Positions 1 through 5,035 of a stretch of DNA of 5,035 nt are shown here, piece by piece. The DNA is from Planctomycetota bacterium (GTDB lineage Bacteria > Planctomycetota > Planctomycetia > Pirellulales > UBA1268), in NCBI GenBank assembly GCA_003669255.1, contig QWPO01000146.1, positions 1 through 5,035 of the forward strand. Reading direction: 5' to 3'. How positions within the stretch are numbered: position 1 is the first letter of the stretch; every line of letters begins with the position of its first letter. The translations under genes were made by a program, and so were the position numbers. A model generated the notes under the pieces. That model was not told the origin of the DNA. It worked only from the letters and a program-made list of their open reading frames with translations, and made no database searches.

Positions 1-2
1 GG

Positions 3-278
3 AGCGTGGACATCCTTGACGCGGGAAACTTTATCACGGGGGGGAAGTTCGACACGAGCCTGCCGGCGACGTGGGGCGAGGGCGACTTCAACTACGACGA
101 CGCGGTGGACATCCTCGACGCGGCCGAGTTTTTTGCTGCGGGCCTCTATGACGCCGGACCGTACAACTCAGCAACCGGGACCATCGCCGCGGTGCCTGAG
201 CCCAACGTGCTCGTGCTGGCAGGCGTGGGTTTTGGCTTCGTGGCCTTGATGGCGTCGCGGCGGAATCGGGCGAACTGA
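3..278 (+). CDS. Dockerin-like repeat / PEP-CTERM surface protein, C-terminal fragment
   Basis: This is the 3' end of a longer gene. The reading frame is open to the left edge, so the GTG at 6 is an internal Val codon and not a start. The visible part has two dockerin-like Ca-binding repeats. The first is cut by the edge (VDILDAGNF) and the second is complete (GDFNYDDAVDILDA, with Asp/Asn at alternating ligand positions). A short spacer follows, then the sorting tail: VPEP at nt 192-203, a hydrophobic membrane segment of about 20 residues, and a basic RRNR end. PEP-CTERM tails are known to be processed by exosortase-type transpeptidases, which places the protein outside the cytoplasm. Planctomycetes often end large secreted proteins this way. 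The N-terminal functional domain lies outside the window, so no activity can be assigned. Confidence 0.88.
   Translation, partial: SVDILDAGNFITGGKFDTSLPATWGEGDFNYDDAVDILDAAEFFAAGLYDAGPYNSATGTIAAVPEPNVLVLAGVGFGFVALMASRRNRAN
6..124 (+). repeat. Direct repeat encoding the dockerin-like VDILDA motif
   Basis: The 19-nt segments at 6-24 and 105-123 match at 18 positions (T versus C at the 12th base). They are offset by 99 nt, exactly 33 codons, so this is an in-frame duplication of the dockerin-like unit. It is part of the coding sequence and not a mobile repeat. Confidence 0.8.
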
Positions 279-290
279 ATTCACTGCGAG

Positions 291-310
291 CCGGCGGAGA
301 TGCCCGCCGG
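291..310. terminator. GC-rich hairpin at convergent gene ends (first of two)
   Basis: CCGGCGG (291-297) pairs perfectly with CCGCCGG (304-310) across a 6-nt loop. It begins 12 nt after the PEP-CTERM gene's stop and also lies just past the stop of the opposing DUF2294 gene. No T-run follows on either strand, so it is terminator-like and not a canonical intrinsic terminator. Position and symmetry suggest it serves both convergent transcripts. Confidence 0.55.
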
Positions 311-331
311 GAAGGGGATCACTTCCCCTTC
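311..331. terminator. Second hairpin, overlapping the DUF2294 stop codon
   Basis: GAAGGGGA (311-318) pairs perfectly with TCCCCTTC (324-331) across a 5-nt loop. It directly abuts the hairpin at 291-310. The loop and arm contain the stop and last codons of the minus-strand gene ending at 319. Two adjacent perfect stems at a convergent junction support a role in transcript ends, though again there is no T-run. Confidence 0.5.
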
Positions 332-699
332 GCCGTCCGCACCAAAGGTGCCTCACGCAGCGTGAACACGAACACCTCTTCGCCGGTCACCGTGCTGACG
401 TCGTGGTGCATGCTCGCGCACGTCATCTCGCTTGCGACTTCGATCATGTGCTGGAGCCGGTCTCGCGAATTTTCGACGAGGTGTGTGCGGACGCTCTTGA
501 GCAGATCGCGACCCCGTTCTGCGGGTAGGACGGTGGCGAGGCTGGTTTCGGCTGCCGAAAGGATGCCTTGCAGCCGCACGAGGAGCAGGTCGCCGATGAG
601 ATGAGTGCGGATATCCTTGGGGCCTCGGCCCATGAACTCCTGCATGAAACGGGTGATCCCGTCGCTGACGGCCGCTTCGATTTCACCTTGCGTTCTCAT
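319..699 (-). CDS. DUF2294 / MpsC-family protein
   Basis: A small soluble protein of 126 aa, the usual size for a single-domain DUF2294 (Na-translocating system MpsC) family member. Family-like features are an N-terminal amphipathic helix, the block GRGPKDIRTHLIGD at residues 24-37, the strand LLLVRLQGILSAAE at 38-51, a long charged helix at about 60-90, and the closing strand with D100 and TGEEVFVFT at 105-113. There is no signal peptide or membrane segment, so it is probably cytoplasmic. The family's biochemical role is poorly defined. The MpsC name comes from association with MpsA/MpsB bicarbonate or ion uptake systems, and neither partner is in this window. The ATG at 699 has a weak GAGAG ribosome site 8 nt upstream on its strand. 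It is transcribed away from the second DUF2294-like gene at 916. Confidence 0.85.
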   Translation of the reverse strand: MRTQGEIEAAVSDGITRFMQEFMGRGPKDIRTHLIGDLLLVRLQGILSAAETSLATVLPAERGRDLLKSVRTHLVENSRDRLQHMIEVASEMTCASMHHDVSTVTGEEVFVFTLREAPLVRTAKGK

Positions 700-915
700 G
701 CGTGCAACTCTCGTGAGCGATGCCGACTGGACGGACCGCCGCGAGGCATTTCGTCAACGTGTCCCGTCGTAAGGCACGTAAACCGATGGCTTGGCGAGGC
801 CGCGAGGGATCATTTCATCGCGAGCGAGCGCCTGCCGTTCGCTTCGATTGTATCCTAGAGGAGAGAGGTCCACCGCGATTGCGTGGCTTTTCTGAATCTA
901 CGAGGAGCCAAGCCC
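700..915. promoter_or_regulatory. Divergent intergenic region between two DUF2294 genes
   Basis: These 216 bp separate two divergent genes and must hold the promoter of the minus-strand gene, and probably that of the plus-strand gene. I see no convincing -35/-10 pair. TATCCT at 851-856 is a weak -10 candidate for the plus strand, 60 nt before the ATG at 916, without a recognisable -35. CGTAA occurs twice at 9-bp spacing (768-772 and 777-781), which may be chance. No strong hairpin and no small gene with a ribosome site were found. Confidence 0.4.
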
Positions 916-1344
916 ATGAATGCGTCGCCCGCCGCAGTATCCAAGCAACTCGCCGAGATGGCGCTCGCTATGCAGGCGTCTCGCACGGGCCATACGCCCA
1001 AAGCCGTGACGGTGGTTGCCAGCGATGAGACCGTCGTGGTGACGTTGCACGAGGCGCTGACTCCGGCCGAGAAGATCCTGGCCCGGAGCGAACAAGGAGC
1101 CTCGCAGGTGGAGGACTATCACCGGGCGTTGTTTGCCGTGTCCTGTGACGAGTTACGGAATGAAATACAGCGCCTGACGGGCCGCAAGGTGCGGGAGGCC
1201 GCCGTGGTCGTGGAACCTGCGACCGGGGCGATCGTTCATGCCTTCACGAGCGGCACCGTTGTGCAGATCTTCCAACTCGAGCCTCACGGCGTGGCAACGC
1301 AGGTCTCAGCGGGCGTGCCGCCGTCAGCCGAACCATCTGGCTGA
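916..1344 (+). CDS. Divergent DUF2294/MpsC-like protein
   Basis: A protein of 142 aa. Residues 27-44 (TPK...DETVVVTL) align with the GPKDIR...DLLLVRL block of the neighbouring protein encoded at 319-699. LTPAEKILA (48-56), a YHRALF helix (68-73), an EIQRLTGRKV segment (83-92) and TGAIVHAFT (103-111) follow the family order. The glycine-rich GRGP and IGD parts are not conserved, so this is a diverged paralogue, and a C-terminal tail of about 30 residues is added. The ATG at 916 is chosen because GAGGAG lies at about 902-907, 8 nt before it. An in-frame GTG at 883 would add 11 residues and lies 15 nt after another purine-rich run (857-867), so it is a possible alternative. No membrane segment is present. 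It sits 88 bp upstream of the response regulator gene, in the same direction. Function is unknown. Confidence 0.75.
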   Translation: MNASPAAVSKQLAEMALAMQASRTGHTPKAVTVVASDETVVVTLHEALTPAEKILARSEQGASQVEDYHRALFAVSCDELRNEIQRLTGRKVREAAVVVEPATGAIVHAFTSGTVVQIFQLEPHGVATQVSAGVPPSAEPSG

Positions 1345-1346
1345 CG
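1322..1346 (+). terminator. Hairpin across the DUF2294-like stop codon
   Basis: CGTCAGCC (1322-1329) pairs perfectly with GGCTGACG (1339-1346) over a 9-nt loop, with an extra G-U pair possible at the loop. The stop TGA (1342-1344) lies in the right arm. No T-run follows. It may terminate, attenuate or stabilise the upstream transcript before the two-component genes. A closely related hairpin occurs at 3663-3681. Confidence 0.5.
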
Positions 1347-1399
1347 CTCACGCCGGCCCCCGCGCCACCGCGGCCATCACTGAGGCGGCCGGCCCCGCG

Positions 1400-1418
1400 C
1401 CGTCGACGGGCGACGGAG
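1400..1418 (+). promoter_or_regulatory. Small hairpin overlapping the putative ribosome site of the regulator gene
   Basis: CCGTCG (1400-1405) can pair with CGACGG (1411-1416) over a 5-nt loop. The right arm covers the first two bases of GGAG (1415-1418), the only Shine-Dalgarno-like run before the ATG at 1433, at a long 14-nt spacing. Pairing would partly hide the site. The first arm also belongs to the 10-bp palindrome CCGTCGACGG (1400-1409). In such GC-rich DNA this may be chance. Confidence 0.3.
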
Positions 1419-1432
1419 TATGCTTTCCCACC

Positions 1433-2122
1433 ATGGCGAGCATACAGACATCACTGCGCGTGCTGGTGATCGAGGACGAAACCGCCTCGCGGCTGGCCAT
1501 CGTGAGGGCATTGCGGGAATCGCAGCACACCGCCTTCGAGGCGGCCGACGGCGTGGCAGGCTTGGAGATCGCCAAAACCGAACCGCTCGACGCCGTGGTG
1601 CTCGACCTGATGCTGCCACGCATGGACGGCATCCGCCTTTTGACGGAACTCCGCCGCACGAGTCGCGTGCCCGTCATCGTCGTATCGGCCCGCAGGACGG
1701 AGGATGACCGAGTGGAGGCGCTCGACCTCGGTGCCGACGACTACCTCACCAAGCCCTTCACCGTCCGCGAACTGCTTGCGAGACTGCGGGCCGTCGTGCG
1801 GCGCACCGAGGCCGACACGGCCTCGGCGATCACGCTCGGCGACATCGTGATCGACTTCAGCGCGAAGACGGTGTGCCGGAACGCTACCCGCATTCCGCTC
1901 ACGGCCACGGAGTTTGAGATGCTGACCGCGCTGGCCCGACACCGCGGTGAGGTCGTGCCCCGCGACGTGCTCGAGAGGGCGATTCGGCAGGATGGCAGCG
2001 CTCACGTGAGTAACGTCGTCGACGTGATCATCCTCCGGCTCCGGAGGAAGCTGGGGCGGGAGTTGATTGCCACACGCCGCGGCCAGGGATTCATCATCGA
2101 ACTGCAGGATGGCCGTGGCTAA
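1433..2122 (+). CDS. OmpR/PhoB-family response regulator
   Basis: A DNA-binding response regulator of 229 aa, the normal family length. The receiver domain spans about residues 8-120: acidic pocket E14/D15, phosphoacceptor D58 (VVLDLMLPRMDG), switch serine S85 (VVSA) and lysine K107 (YLTKPF). The C-terminal winged helix (about 131-225) has the typical LTATEFEMLTAL helix, a VVDVIILRLRRKL recognition-helix region and the GQGF wing. It should be phosphorylated by the kinase encoded next to it and then bind tandem direct repeats as a dimer. The ATG at 1433 is chosen because the receiver fold begins immediately after it. The frame is open back to 1238, but a start there would add 65 low-complexity residues and overlap the previous gene. 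The end overlaps the kinase start by 14 nt, which indicates translational coupling. Confidence 0.95.
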   Translation: MASIQTSLRVLVIEDETASRLAIVRALRESQHTAFEAADGVAGLEIAKTEPLDAVVLDLMLPRMDGIRLLTELRRTSRVPVIVVSARRTEDDRVEALDLGADDYLTKPFTVRELLARLRAVVRRTEADTASAITLGDIVIDFSAKTVCRNATRIPLTATEFEMLTALARHRGEVVPRDVLERAIRQDGSAHVSNVVDVIILRLRRKLGRELIATRRGQGFIIELQDGRG

Positions 2123-3563
2123 GACGCTCTTGCGATCACTGCGTTGGCGGGCGACGTTTTGGATGGCCGTGTTCCTGCTGGCGATCGCAGTGGCGATCAG
2201 GTTCGTCAATTACTACGTCACCCGCGATATCCTCCTCCGCGACATCGACACGCAGCTGTGGACGAGACTGGGTGCGCTCAAAACGCAGCAGCGATTCGCC
2301 CCCGAAACACTGCTCGAGCCTGACCTGCGATTGGGCGGGCTGTTTCTGCCCGATATCCGCACGGCCAGCGACCAGAAACCTTCGATGGCAATGCGGCTGC
2401 TCATCCCGTCGGCCGTCAGCGGCAAGCGGTTTCCATGGTTTGCCGGCGTGTGGCAGGAGGACGGCACGCCCGTCGGTTCGCTGCGGCTGCCCGACGGTTT
2501 CTCCTGGCGGCCCGAGTGGCACGATCGGATGGAGACCATCTGGACCACGCCCGCAGGCGAGGTTCGGCTGGCCTGCTGCCGGGGAAGCGACCAGACGACG
2601 CTGCTCGTGGGCACTCCCCTCGATCAACTGGAGCAGGCGCTGCGGGATGTGCTCTGGTTCTACGTATGGACGATCGCACTGGTGATGCCGCCGCTGGCCC
2701 TTGCGATGTGGTGGATTCTGTCGCGAATGATGAGGCCGCTGGGCCGAATCGCCCGGACCGCGGAGAGCATCTCGCAGGGCAACTTCGCCGCGCGGATCGA
2801 TTTGGCGCATGCTGATTCCGAACTGGTGGGCATGGCCACCACGCTCAACGGCATGCTCGACAAGCTCGATACGGTCCGTATCACGCAGGCGAGGTTCAAT
2901 GCCGACCTGGCGCACGAGATCCTCAACCCGATCCACGGCATTCTGATGCAGACGGATGTCTCGCAGCAGCGGCCTCGGACGACGGAGGAGCTTGGGCAGA
3001 CGGTTGAGTATTGCCGCACGCTGGCGGTGCGGATCCAGAAGTTGTCGGAGGCGCTTCTGTCGCTGTCGAAAGCGGAGTCAGCGGCGGGTGAGACGCTTGT
3101 CGAACTCGATCTCGAGCCGATCGTCGAGGAGGCTGCCGCGCAGGTCGAAGACTTGGCCCAGGCGCGGCACGTGACCCTGCAAGGAGACTCGCGAAGTGCC
3201 GTGGTCGTTGGCAACGCCGATCTGCTGCACCAGGTGTTCGTCAACCTCCTGGCCAATGCCATCGAATACAGTCCTGTTGGCGGCAGCGTCGAATTCATCA
3301 CGGCACGCGAGGGAGAACGTTGGGTGGTGCGTGTGGTGGACCATGGGCATGGCATTCCGGCCGACAGCGCCGACCGCGTATTCGAGCGGTTTTTTCGCCA
3401 GGATGAATCGCAGGTGACGGCGACCGGTGGCCATGGTCTCGGCCTGGCCATCTGCAAGAGCATCATGCAGCAGCACTGCGGCGACGTCGTCTATCGGCCC
3501 ACGCCCGGTGGCGGTGCGACGTTCGAAGTGCAGTTTGCCGCAGCGGCTCCAGCGCCGCGGTGA
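2109..3563 (+). CDS. Membrane sensor histidine kinase
   Basis: The partner kinase of the upstream regulator, 484 aa. Order: short basic N-terminus; TM1 (about 17-37); a periplasmic sensor domain (about 38-180) that I cannot assign to a named family and that contains adjacent Cys156-Cys157; TM2 (182-204); HAMP linker (about 205-257); dimerisation domain with phosphoacceptor His269 (AHEILNPI); and an ATPase domain with N-box N383 (NLLANAIEYSP), G1 D411 (DHGHGIP), F-box RVFERFF (423-429) and G2 GGHGLGLAI (440-448). All catalytic boxes are intact. The two-TM layout with HAMP resembles heavy-metal or envelope sensors of the CusS type, but the ligand is unknown. The ATG at 2109 overlaps the regulator gene by 14 nt. 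A GTG at 2115 has AGGA (2106-2109) 5 nt before it and could be the true start, shortening the protein by two residues. Confidence 0.95.
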   Translation: MAVAKTLLRSLRWRATFWMAVFLLAIAVAIRFVNYYVTRDILLRDIDTQLWTRLGALKTQQRFAPETLLEPDLRLGGLFLPDIRTASDQKPSMAMRLLIPSAVSGKRFPWFAGVWQEDGTPVGSLRLPDGFSWRPEWHDRMETIWTTPAGEVRLACCRGSDQTTLLVGTPLDQLEQALRDVLWFYVWTIALVMPPLALAMWWILSRMMRPLGRIARTAESISQGNFAARIDLAHADSELVGMATTLNGMLDKLDTVRITQARFNADLAHEILNPIHGILMQTDVSQQRPRTTEELGQTVEYCRTLAVRIQKLSEALLSLSKAESAAGETLVELDLEPIVEEAAAQVEDLAQARHVTLQGDSRSAVVVGNADLLHQVFVNLLANAIEYSPVGGSVEFITAREGERWVVRVVDHGHGIPADSADRVFERFFRQDESQVTATGGHGLGLAICKSIMQQHCGDVVYRPTPGGGATFEVQFAAAAPAPR

Positions 3564-3604
3564 ACGAGCCCTGAACGAATCATGAATGGCGCATGAATAC
3601 GCGG
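3561..3604 (+). promoter_or_regulatory. Four TGAA half-sites at 11-bp spacing: probable OmpR-type regulator binding array
   Basis: TGAA begins at 3561, 3572, 3583 and 3594, each exactly 11 bp from the last. The next base is C, C, T, T, and the last two copies are preceded by CA. The first copy overlaps the kinase stop codon. OmpR/PhoB-family winged-helix regulators are known to bind direct repeats with about 11-bp spacing, one subunit per half-site, so four copies would take two dimers. The adjacent regulator gene makes its product the natural candidate. No clear -10 element can be named downstream. The likely target is the leader and gene to the right. Confidence 0.65.
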
Positions 3605-3662
3605 CTGCTGTCCATTGAGGATCACGGCACGTTACGCCACTGTTTTCCGATGATCCGTGCAG

Positions 3663-3681
3663 CAGCCAACCATTTTGGCTG
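3663..3681 (+). terminator. Hairpin after the kinase gene, related to the one at 1322-1346
   Basis: CAGCCAA (3663-3669) pairs perfectly with TTGGCTG (3675-3681) across a 5-nt loop, 100 nt after the kinase stop. No T-run follows. Sequence and loop closely resemble the hairpin at the end of the DUF2294-like gene: both read CAGCC, then AACCAT, then TGGCTGACG in the same orientation. It may be a recurring 3'-end element of this genome, or a structural element of the leader. Confidence 0.4.
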
Positions 3682-3924
3682 ACGGCATCGCCGATTGCTT
3701 GTCTGCTCGAAGGCAGGTGGCGACAATGCTGCGTGGAGCAAGGAGTCTTGAGAAGCTCCGCGTCGGCCATCCAGGGGCAGGCCGACGGACGACCGCTGAA
3801 GTGATGGCAATCAGCTTCGGCAGCAATTCGTCGACGCGGGGGTCGTGGTACTGGCGTTGGGGCAGTCATGCCTCAGCAGCCGCGGAACCCGCTGACTCTA
3901 TTCGGTTCTGTCACCCTCAAACAC

Positions 3925-3930
3925 GAGGTG
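3925..3930 (+). promoter_or_regulatory. Ribosome binding site that fixes the chitinase-like start
   Basis: GAGGTG lies 5 nt before the ATG at 3936. This supports that start over the in-frame ATG at 4005, which has no purine-rich run before it. Confidence 0.7.
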
Positions 3931-3935
3931 CTCCC

Positions 3936-5035
3936 ATGAAGTCTCGCACGCGCTTTCATTCGTACGGCCGCCGCAAGAGCCTGAATGACTCTGCCAGTCG
4001 CAGCATGGCGAAGGACCATGCGTTGCATCGTGATCAGACAACCCTCGCGGCCTTCGACCAACTGGAGCAGCGGCTGGCCTTCGCCGTCGGCTACGCCACC
4101 GTCAATGACTGGGGATCGGGGTTGCAGGCCGATCTGACGCTGACCAACGACACGAAATCGACGCTCACCGACTGGCAACTCTCCTTTAACTACAGCCGCT
4201 CGATCGACAGCATCTGGAATGCCCAGATCGTCAGCCGCACCGGCTCGCAGTATGTGATCAAGGGACTCGACTGGAATCGCACGCTCGCCGTGGGCGCGGT
4301 GCAGGGCGTCGGGTTCACCGCGGGAGCCGGCACGGGCGCGCCATCCAACTTCGTGCTGACGGCCACCGGTGCCACGACAACGCCGACGGTGCCGACAGTA
4401 CCCACGACGACGCCGACGACGCCAGGCGTCGACCTGTGGAAGGAGCAGTTTTTCGCCCCCTACGTGGACATGGGGCAGTATCCCGTGCCCGATCTCGATG
4501 GGCTGGCAAAGAAATATGGAGTGGGTTTATTGACGCTCGGCTTCATGCAGGCCAGCCCCAGCGGCAAGCTCGCCTGGGCCGGTTACGATGTCTTGACGCT
4601 CGACAGCAGCAACGAGCAGGCTGTGGCGATCCGTAATGAAATCAATGCCCTGCGACTGGTGGGGGGCGATGTGATGGTGTCGTTGGGCGGGGCCGCGGGG
4701 CAAAGCCTAGCGCAGTCCTACGCCCAACGGGGGCTGGCCGCCCCAGCCTTGGCAATGGCCTATTCAGAGATGGTCGACACACTGAAGCTCAACAAGGTTG
4801 ACTTCGATATCGAAGGGGTTGCCGTCGCCCAACCCCAAATCCTCAAGCTCCAGATGGATGCCATCGCAATTGTGCAGATGAGCCGGCCTAGTCTGGGAGT
4901 CTGGCTCACGCTGCCAGTGCTGCCGCAGGGGCTCACGCAGGACGGCGTGAACGCCGTCAGAATCGCCCTTACTTCTGGCGTGAAAGTCGACGGCGTCAAT
5001 GTGATGGCGATGGACTACGGCGACAGCGCCGCGCC
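3936..5035 (+). CDS. CBM2 + GH18 chitinase-like exported enzyme, 3' end outside the window
   Basis: The frame is open from the ATG at 3936 to the right edge (366 codons seen). Residues 1-40 are polar and basic with no hydrophobic signal, followed by FDQLEQRLAF (40-49), which resembles the LEPR/LEQR-type N-terminus of exported planctomycete proteins. Residues about 51-145 form a CBM2-like carbohydrate-binding module with Trp59 (NDWGSG), Trp94 (IWNAQ) and Trp113 (DWNRT) where binding tryptophans are expected, plus core Trp80. A Thr/Pro linker (147-163) leads to a GH18 domain with SLGG (249-252), the catalytic segment VDFDIEG with general acid Glu293, and MDYG (359-362). The usual first Asp of DxxDxDxE is Asn286. 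GH18 enzymes hydrolyse beta-1,4-linked GlcNAc polymers by substrate-assisted catalysis, so chitin is the likely substrate, but an endo-GlcNAcase or lectin-like role is possible. The remaining barrel strands are not visible. Confidence 0.9.
   Translation, partial: MKSRTRFHSYGRRKSLNDSASRSMAKDHALHRDQTTLAAFDQLEQRLAFAVGYATVNDWGSGLQADLTLTNDTKSTLTDWQLSFNYSRSIDSIWNAQIVSRTGSQYVIKGLDWNRTLAVGAVQGVGFTAGAGTGAPSNFVLTATGATTTPTVPTVPTTTPTTPGVDLWKEQFFAPYVDMGQYPVPDLDGLAKKYGVGLLTLGFMQASPSGKLAWAGYDVLTLDSSNEQAVAIRNEINALRLVGGDVMVSLGGAAGQSLAQSYAQRGLAAPALAMAYSEMVDTLKLNKVDFDIEGVAVAQPQILKLQMDAIAIVQMSRPSLGVWLTLPVLPQGLTQDGVNAVRIALTSGVKVDGVNVMAMDYGDSAA

Larger units (their letters stand above)
3605..3935 (+). other. Non-coding, hairpin-rich stretch: possible structured leader or small RNA
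   Basis: No plausible gene is found in 330 nt between the half-site array and the chitinase-like gene. Reading along the plus strand, it can form a series of local stems: 3619-3627 with 3647-3656 (one bulge); 3663-3669 with 3675-3681 (perfect 7 bp); 3699-3702 with 3723-3726 enclosing CTGC/GCAG; 3735-3739 with 3755-3759 (extendable by G-U); 3761-3768 with 3780-3787 (perfect 8 bp); and 3795-3804 with 3811-3821 (10 pairs, one bulge, one G-U, hexaloop). Most are mutually compatible and consecutive. It matches no riboswitch class I recognise. It could be a 5' leader of the gene at 3936, a separate small RNA, or 3' structure of the kinase mRNA. Confidence 0.4.

Noticed and set aside
720..1028. Plus-strand open frame of 102 codons in the divergent intergenic region
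   Set aside because: It has no ribosome site, is rich in Arg, and overlaps the better supported DUF2294-like gene in another frame.
1238..1432. Upstream extension of the response regulator frame
   Set aside because: It would add 65 residues of Ala/Arg-rich sequence before the receiver fold and overlap the DUF2294-like gene by over 100 nt. The ATG at 1433 fits the family length.
1451..2209. Long open frame on the minus strand opposite the regulator gene (252 codons)
   Set aside because: It lies antisense to a clear response regulator, has low-complexity composition typical of GC-rich antisense frames, and has no recognisable domain.
3633..3660. Possible cobalamin riboswitch because of a GCCACTG box
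   Set aside because: The other conserved parts of the class, such as the GGGAA segment and the AGCCAGGAGACC-type segment, are absent. A single seven-base match is not enough.
2136..3869. Several long minus-strand open frames opposite the kinase gene and the following spacer (2136-2936, 2660-3466, 3078-3869)
   Set aside because: They mirror the codon structure of the kinase gene, are rich in Arg, Ser and Pro, and carry no domain. The last runs on into the non-coding spacer without supporting features.
3966..3990. Twin-arginine (Tat) signal suggested by GRRKSL near the chitinase-like N-terminus
   Set aside because: No hydrophobic region follows the arginine pair and no cleavage site is visible, so it does not fit a Tat signal.
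4374..4424. Repetitive ACG/CCG-rich stretch
   Set aside because: It is in frame and encodes a Thr/Pro linker between the CBM2 and GH18 domains. It is ordinary linker sequence and not a microsatellite or CRISPR repeat.

Overview
The window looks chromosomal and comes from a GC-rich planctomycete, most likely of the Pirellula/Rhodopirellula type. The evidence for this is a secreted protein ending in dockerin-like repeats plus a PEP-CTERM sorting tail at the left edge, and at the right edge an exported glycoside hydrolase whose N-terminus carries an LEQR-type motif (cf. the LEPR-XLL exported-protein N-terminus) instead of an ordinary signal peptide. No tRNA, rRNA, CRISPR array, insertion sequence or phage gene was seen.

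Layout. (1) 3-278 (+): C-terminal end of a dockerin-like/PEP-CTERM surface protein. (2) 291-331: two back-to-back perfect hairpins at a convergent gene end, probably a bidirectional terminator. (3) 319-699 (-): a DUF2294/MpsC-family protein. (4) 700-915: divergent intergenic region. (5) 916-1344 (+): a second, divergent DUF2294/MpsC-like protein, with a hairpin across its stop codon. (6) 1433-2122 (+): OmpR/PhoB-type response regulator. (7) 2109-3563 (+): membrane sensor histidine kinase, overlapping the regulator gene and certainly co-transcribed with it. (8) 3561-3604: four TGAA half-sites at exact 11-bp spacing, starting on the kinase stop codon, which is the arrangement bound by tandem OmpR/PhoB-family dimers. 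(9) 3605-3935: a non-coding stretch rich in strong stem-loops, lying between the half-site array and the next gene. (10) 3936-5035 (+, runs off the window): an exported CBM2 plus GH18 chitinase-like enzyme.

How the parts may work together (inference). The kinase senses an envelope or periplasmic signal, phosphorylates the regulator at Asp58, and the regulator binds the 11-bp-phased array. From there it could drive the structured leader RNA and the chitinase-like gene, or give feedback on its own operon. The two DUF2294 proteins are divergent neighbours with no demonstrated link to the two-component system. The most unusual parts of the window are the phased array, the structured leader behind it, and a hairpin sequence that occurs in nearly the same form after both the second DUF2294 gene and the kinase gene.
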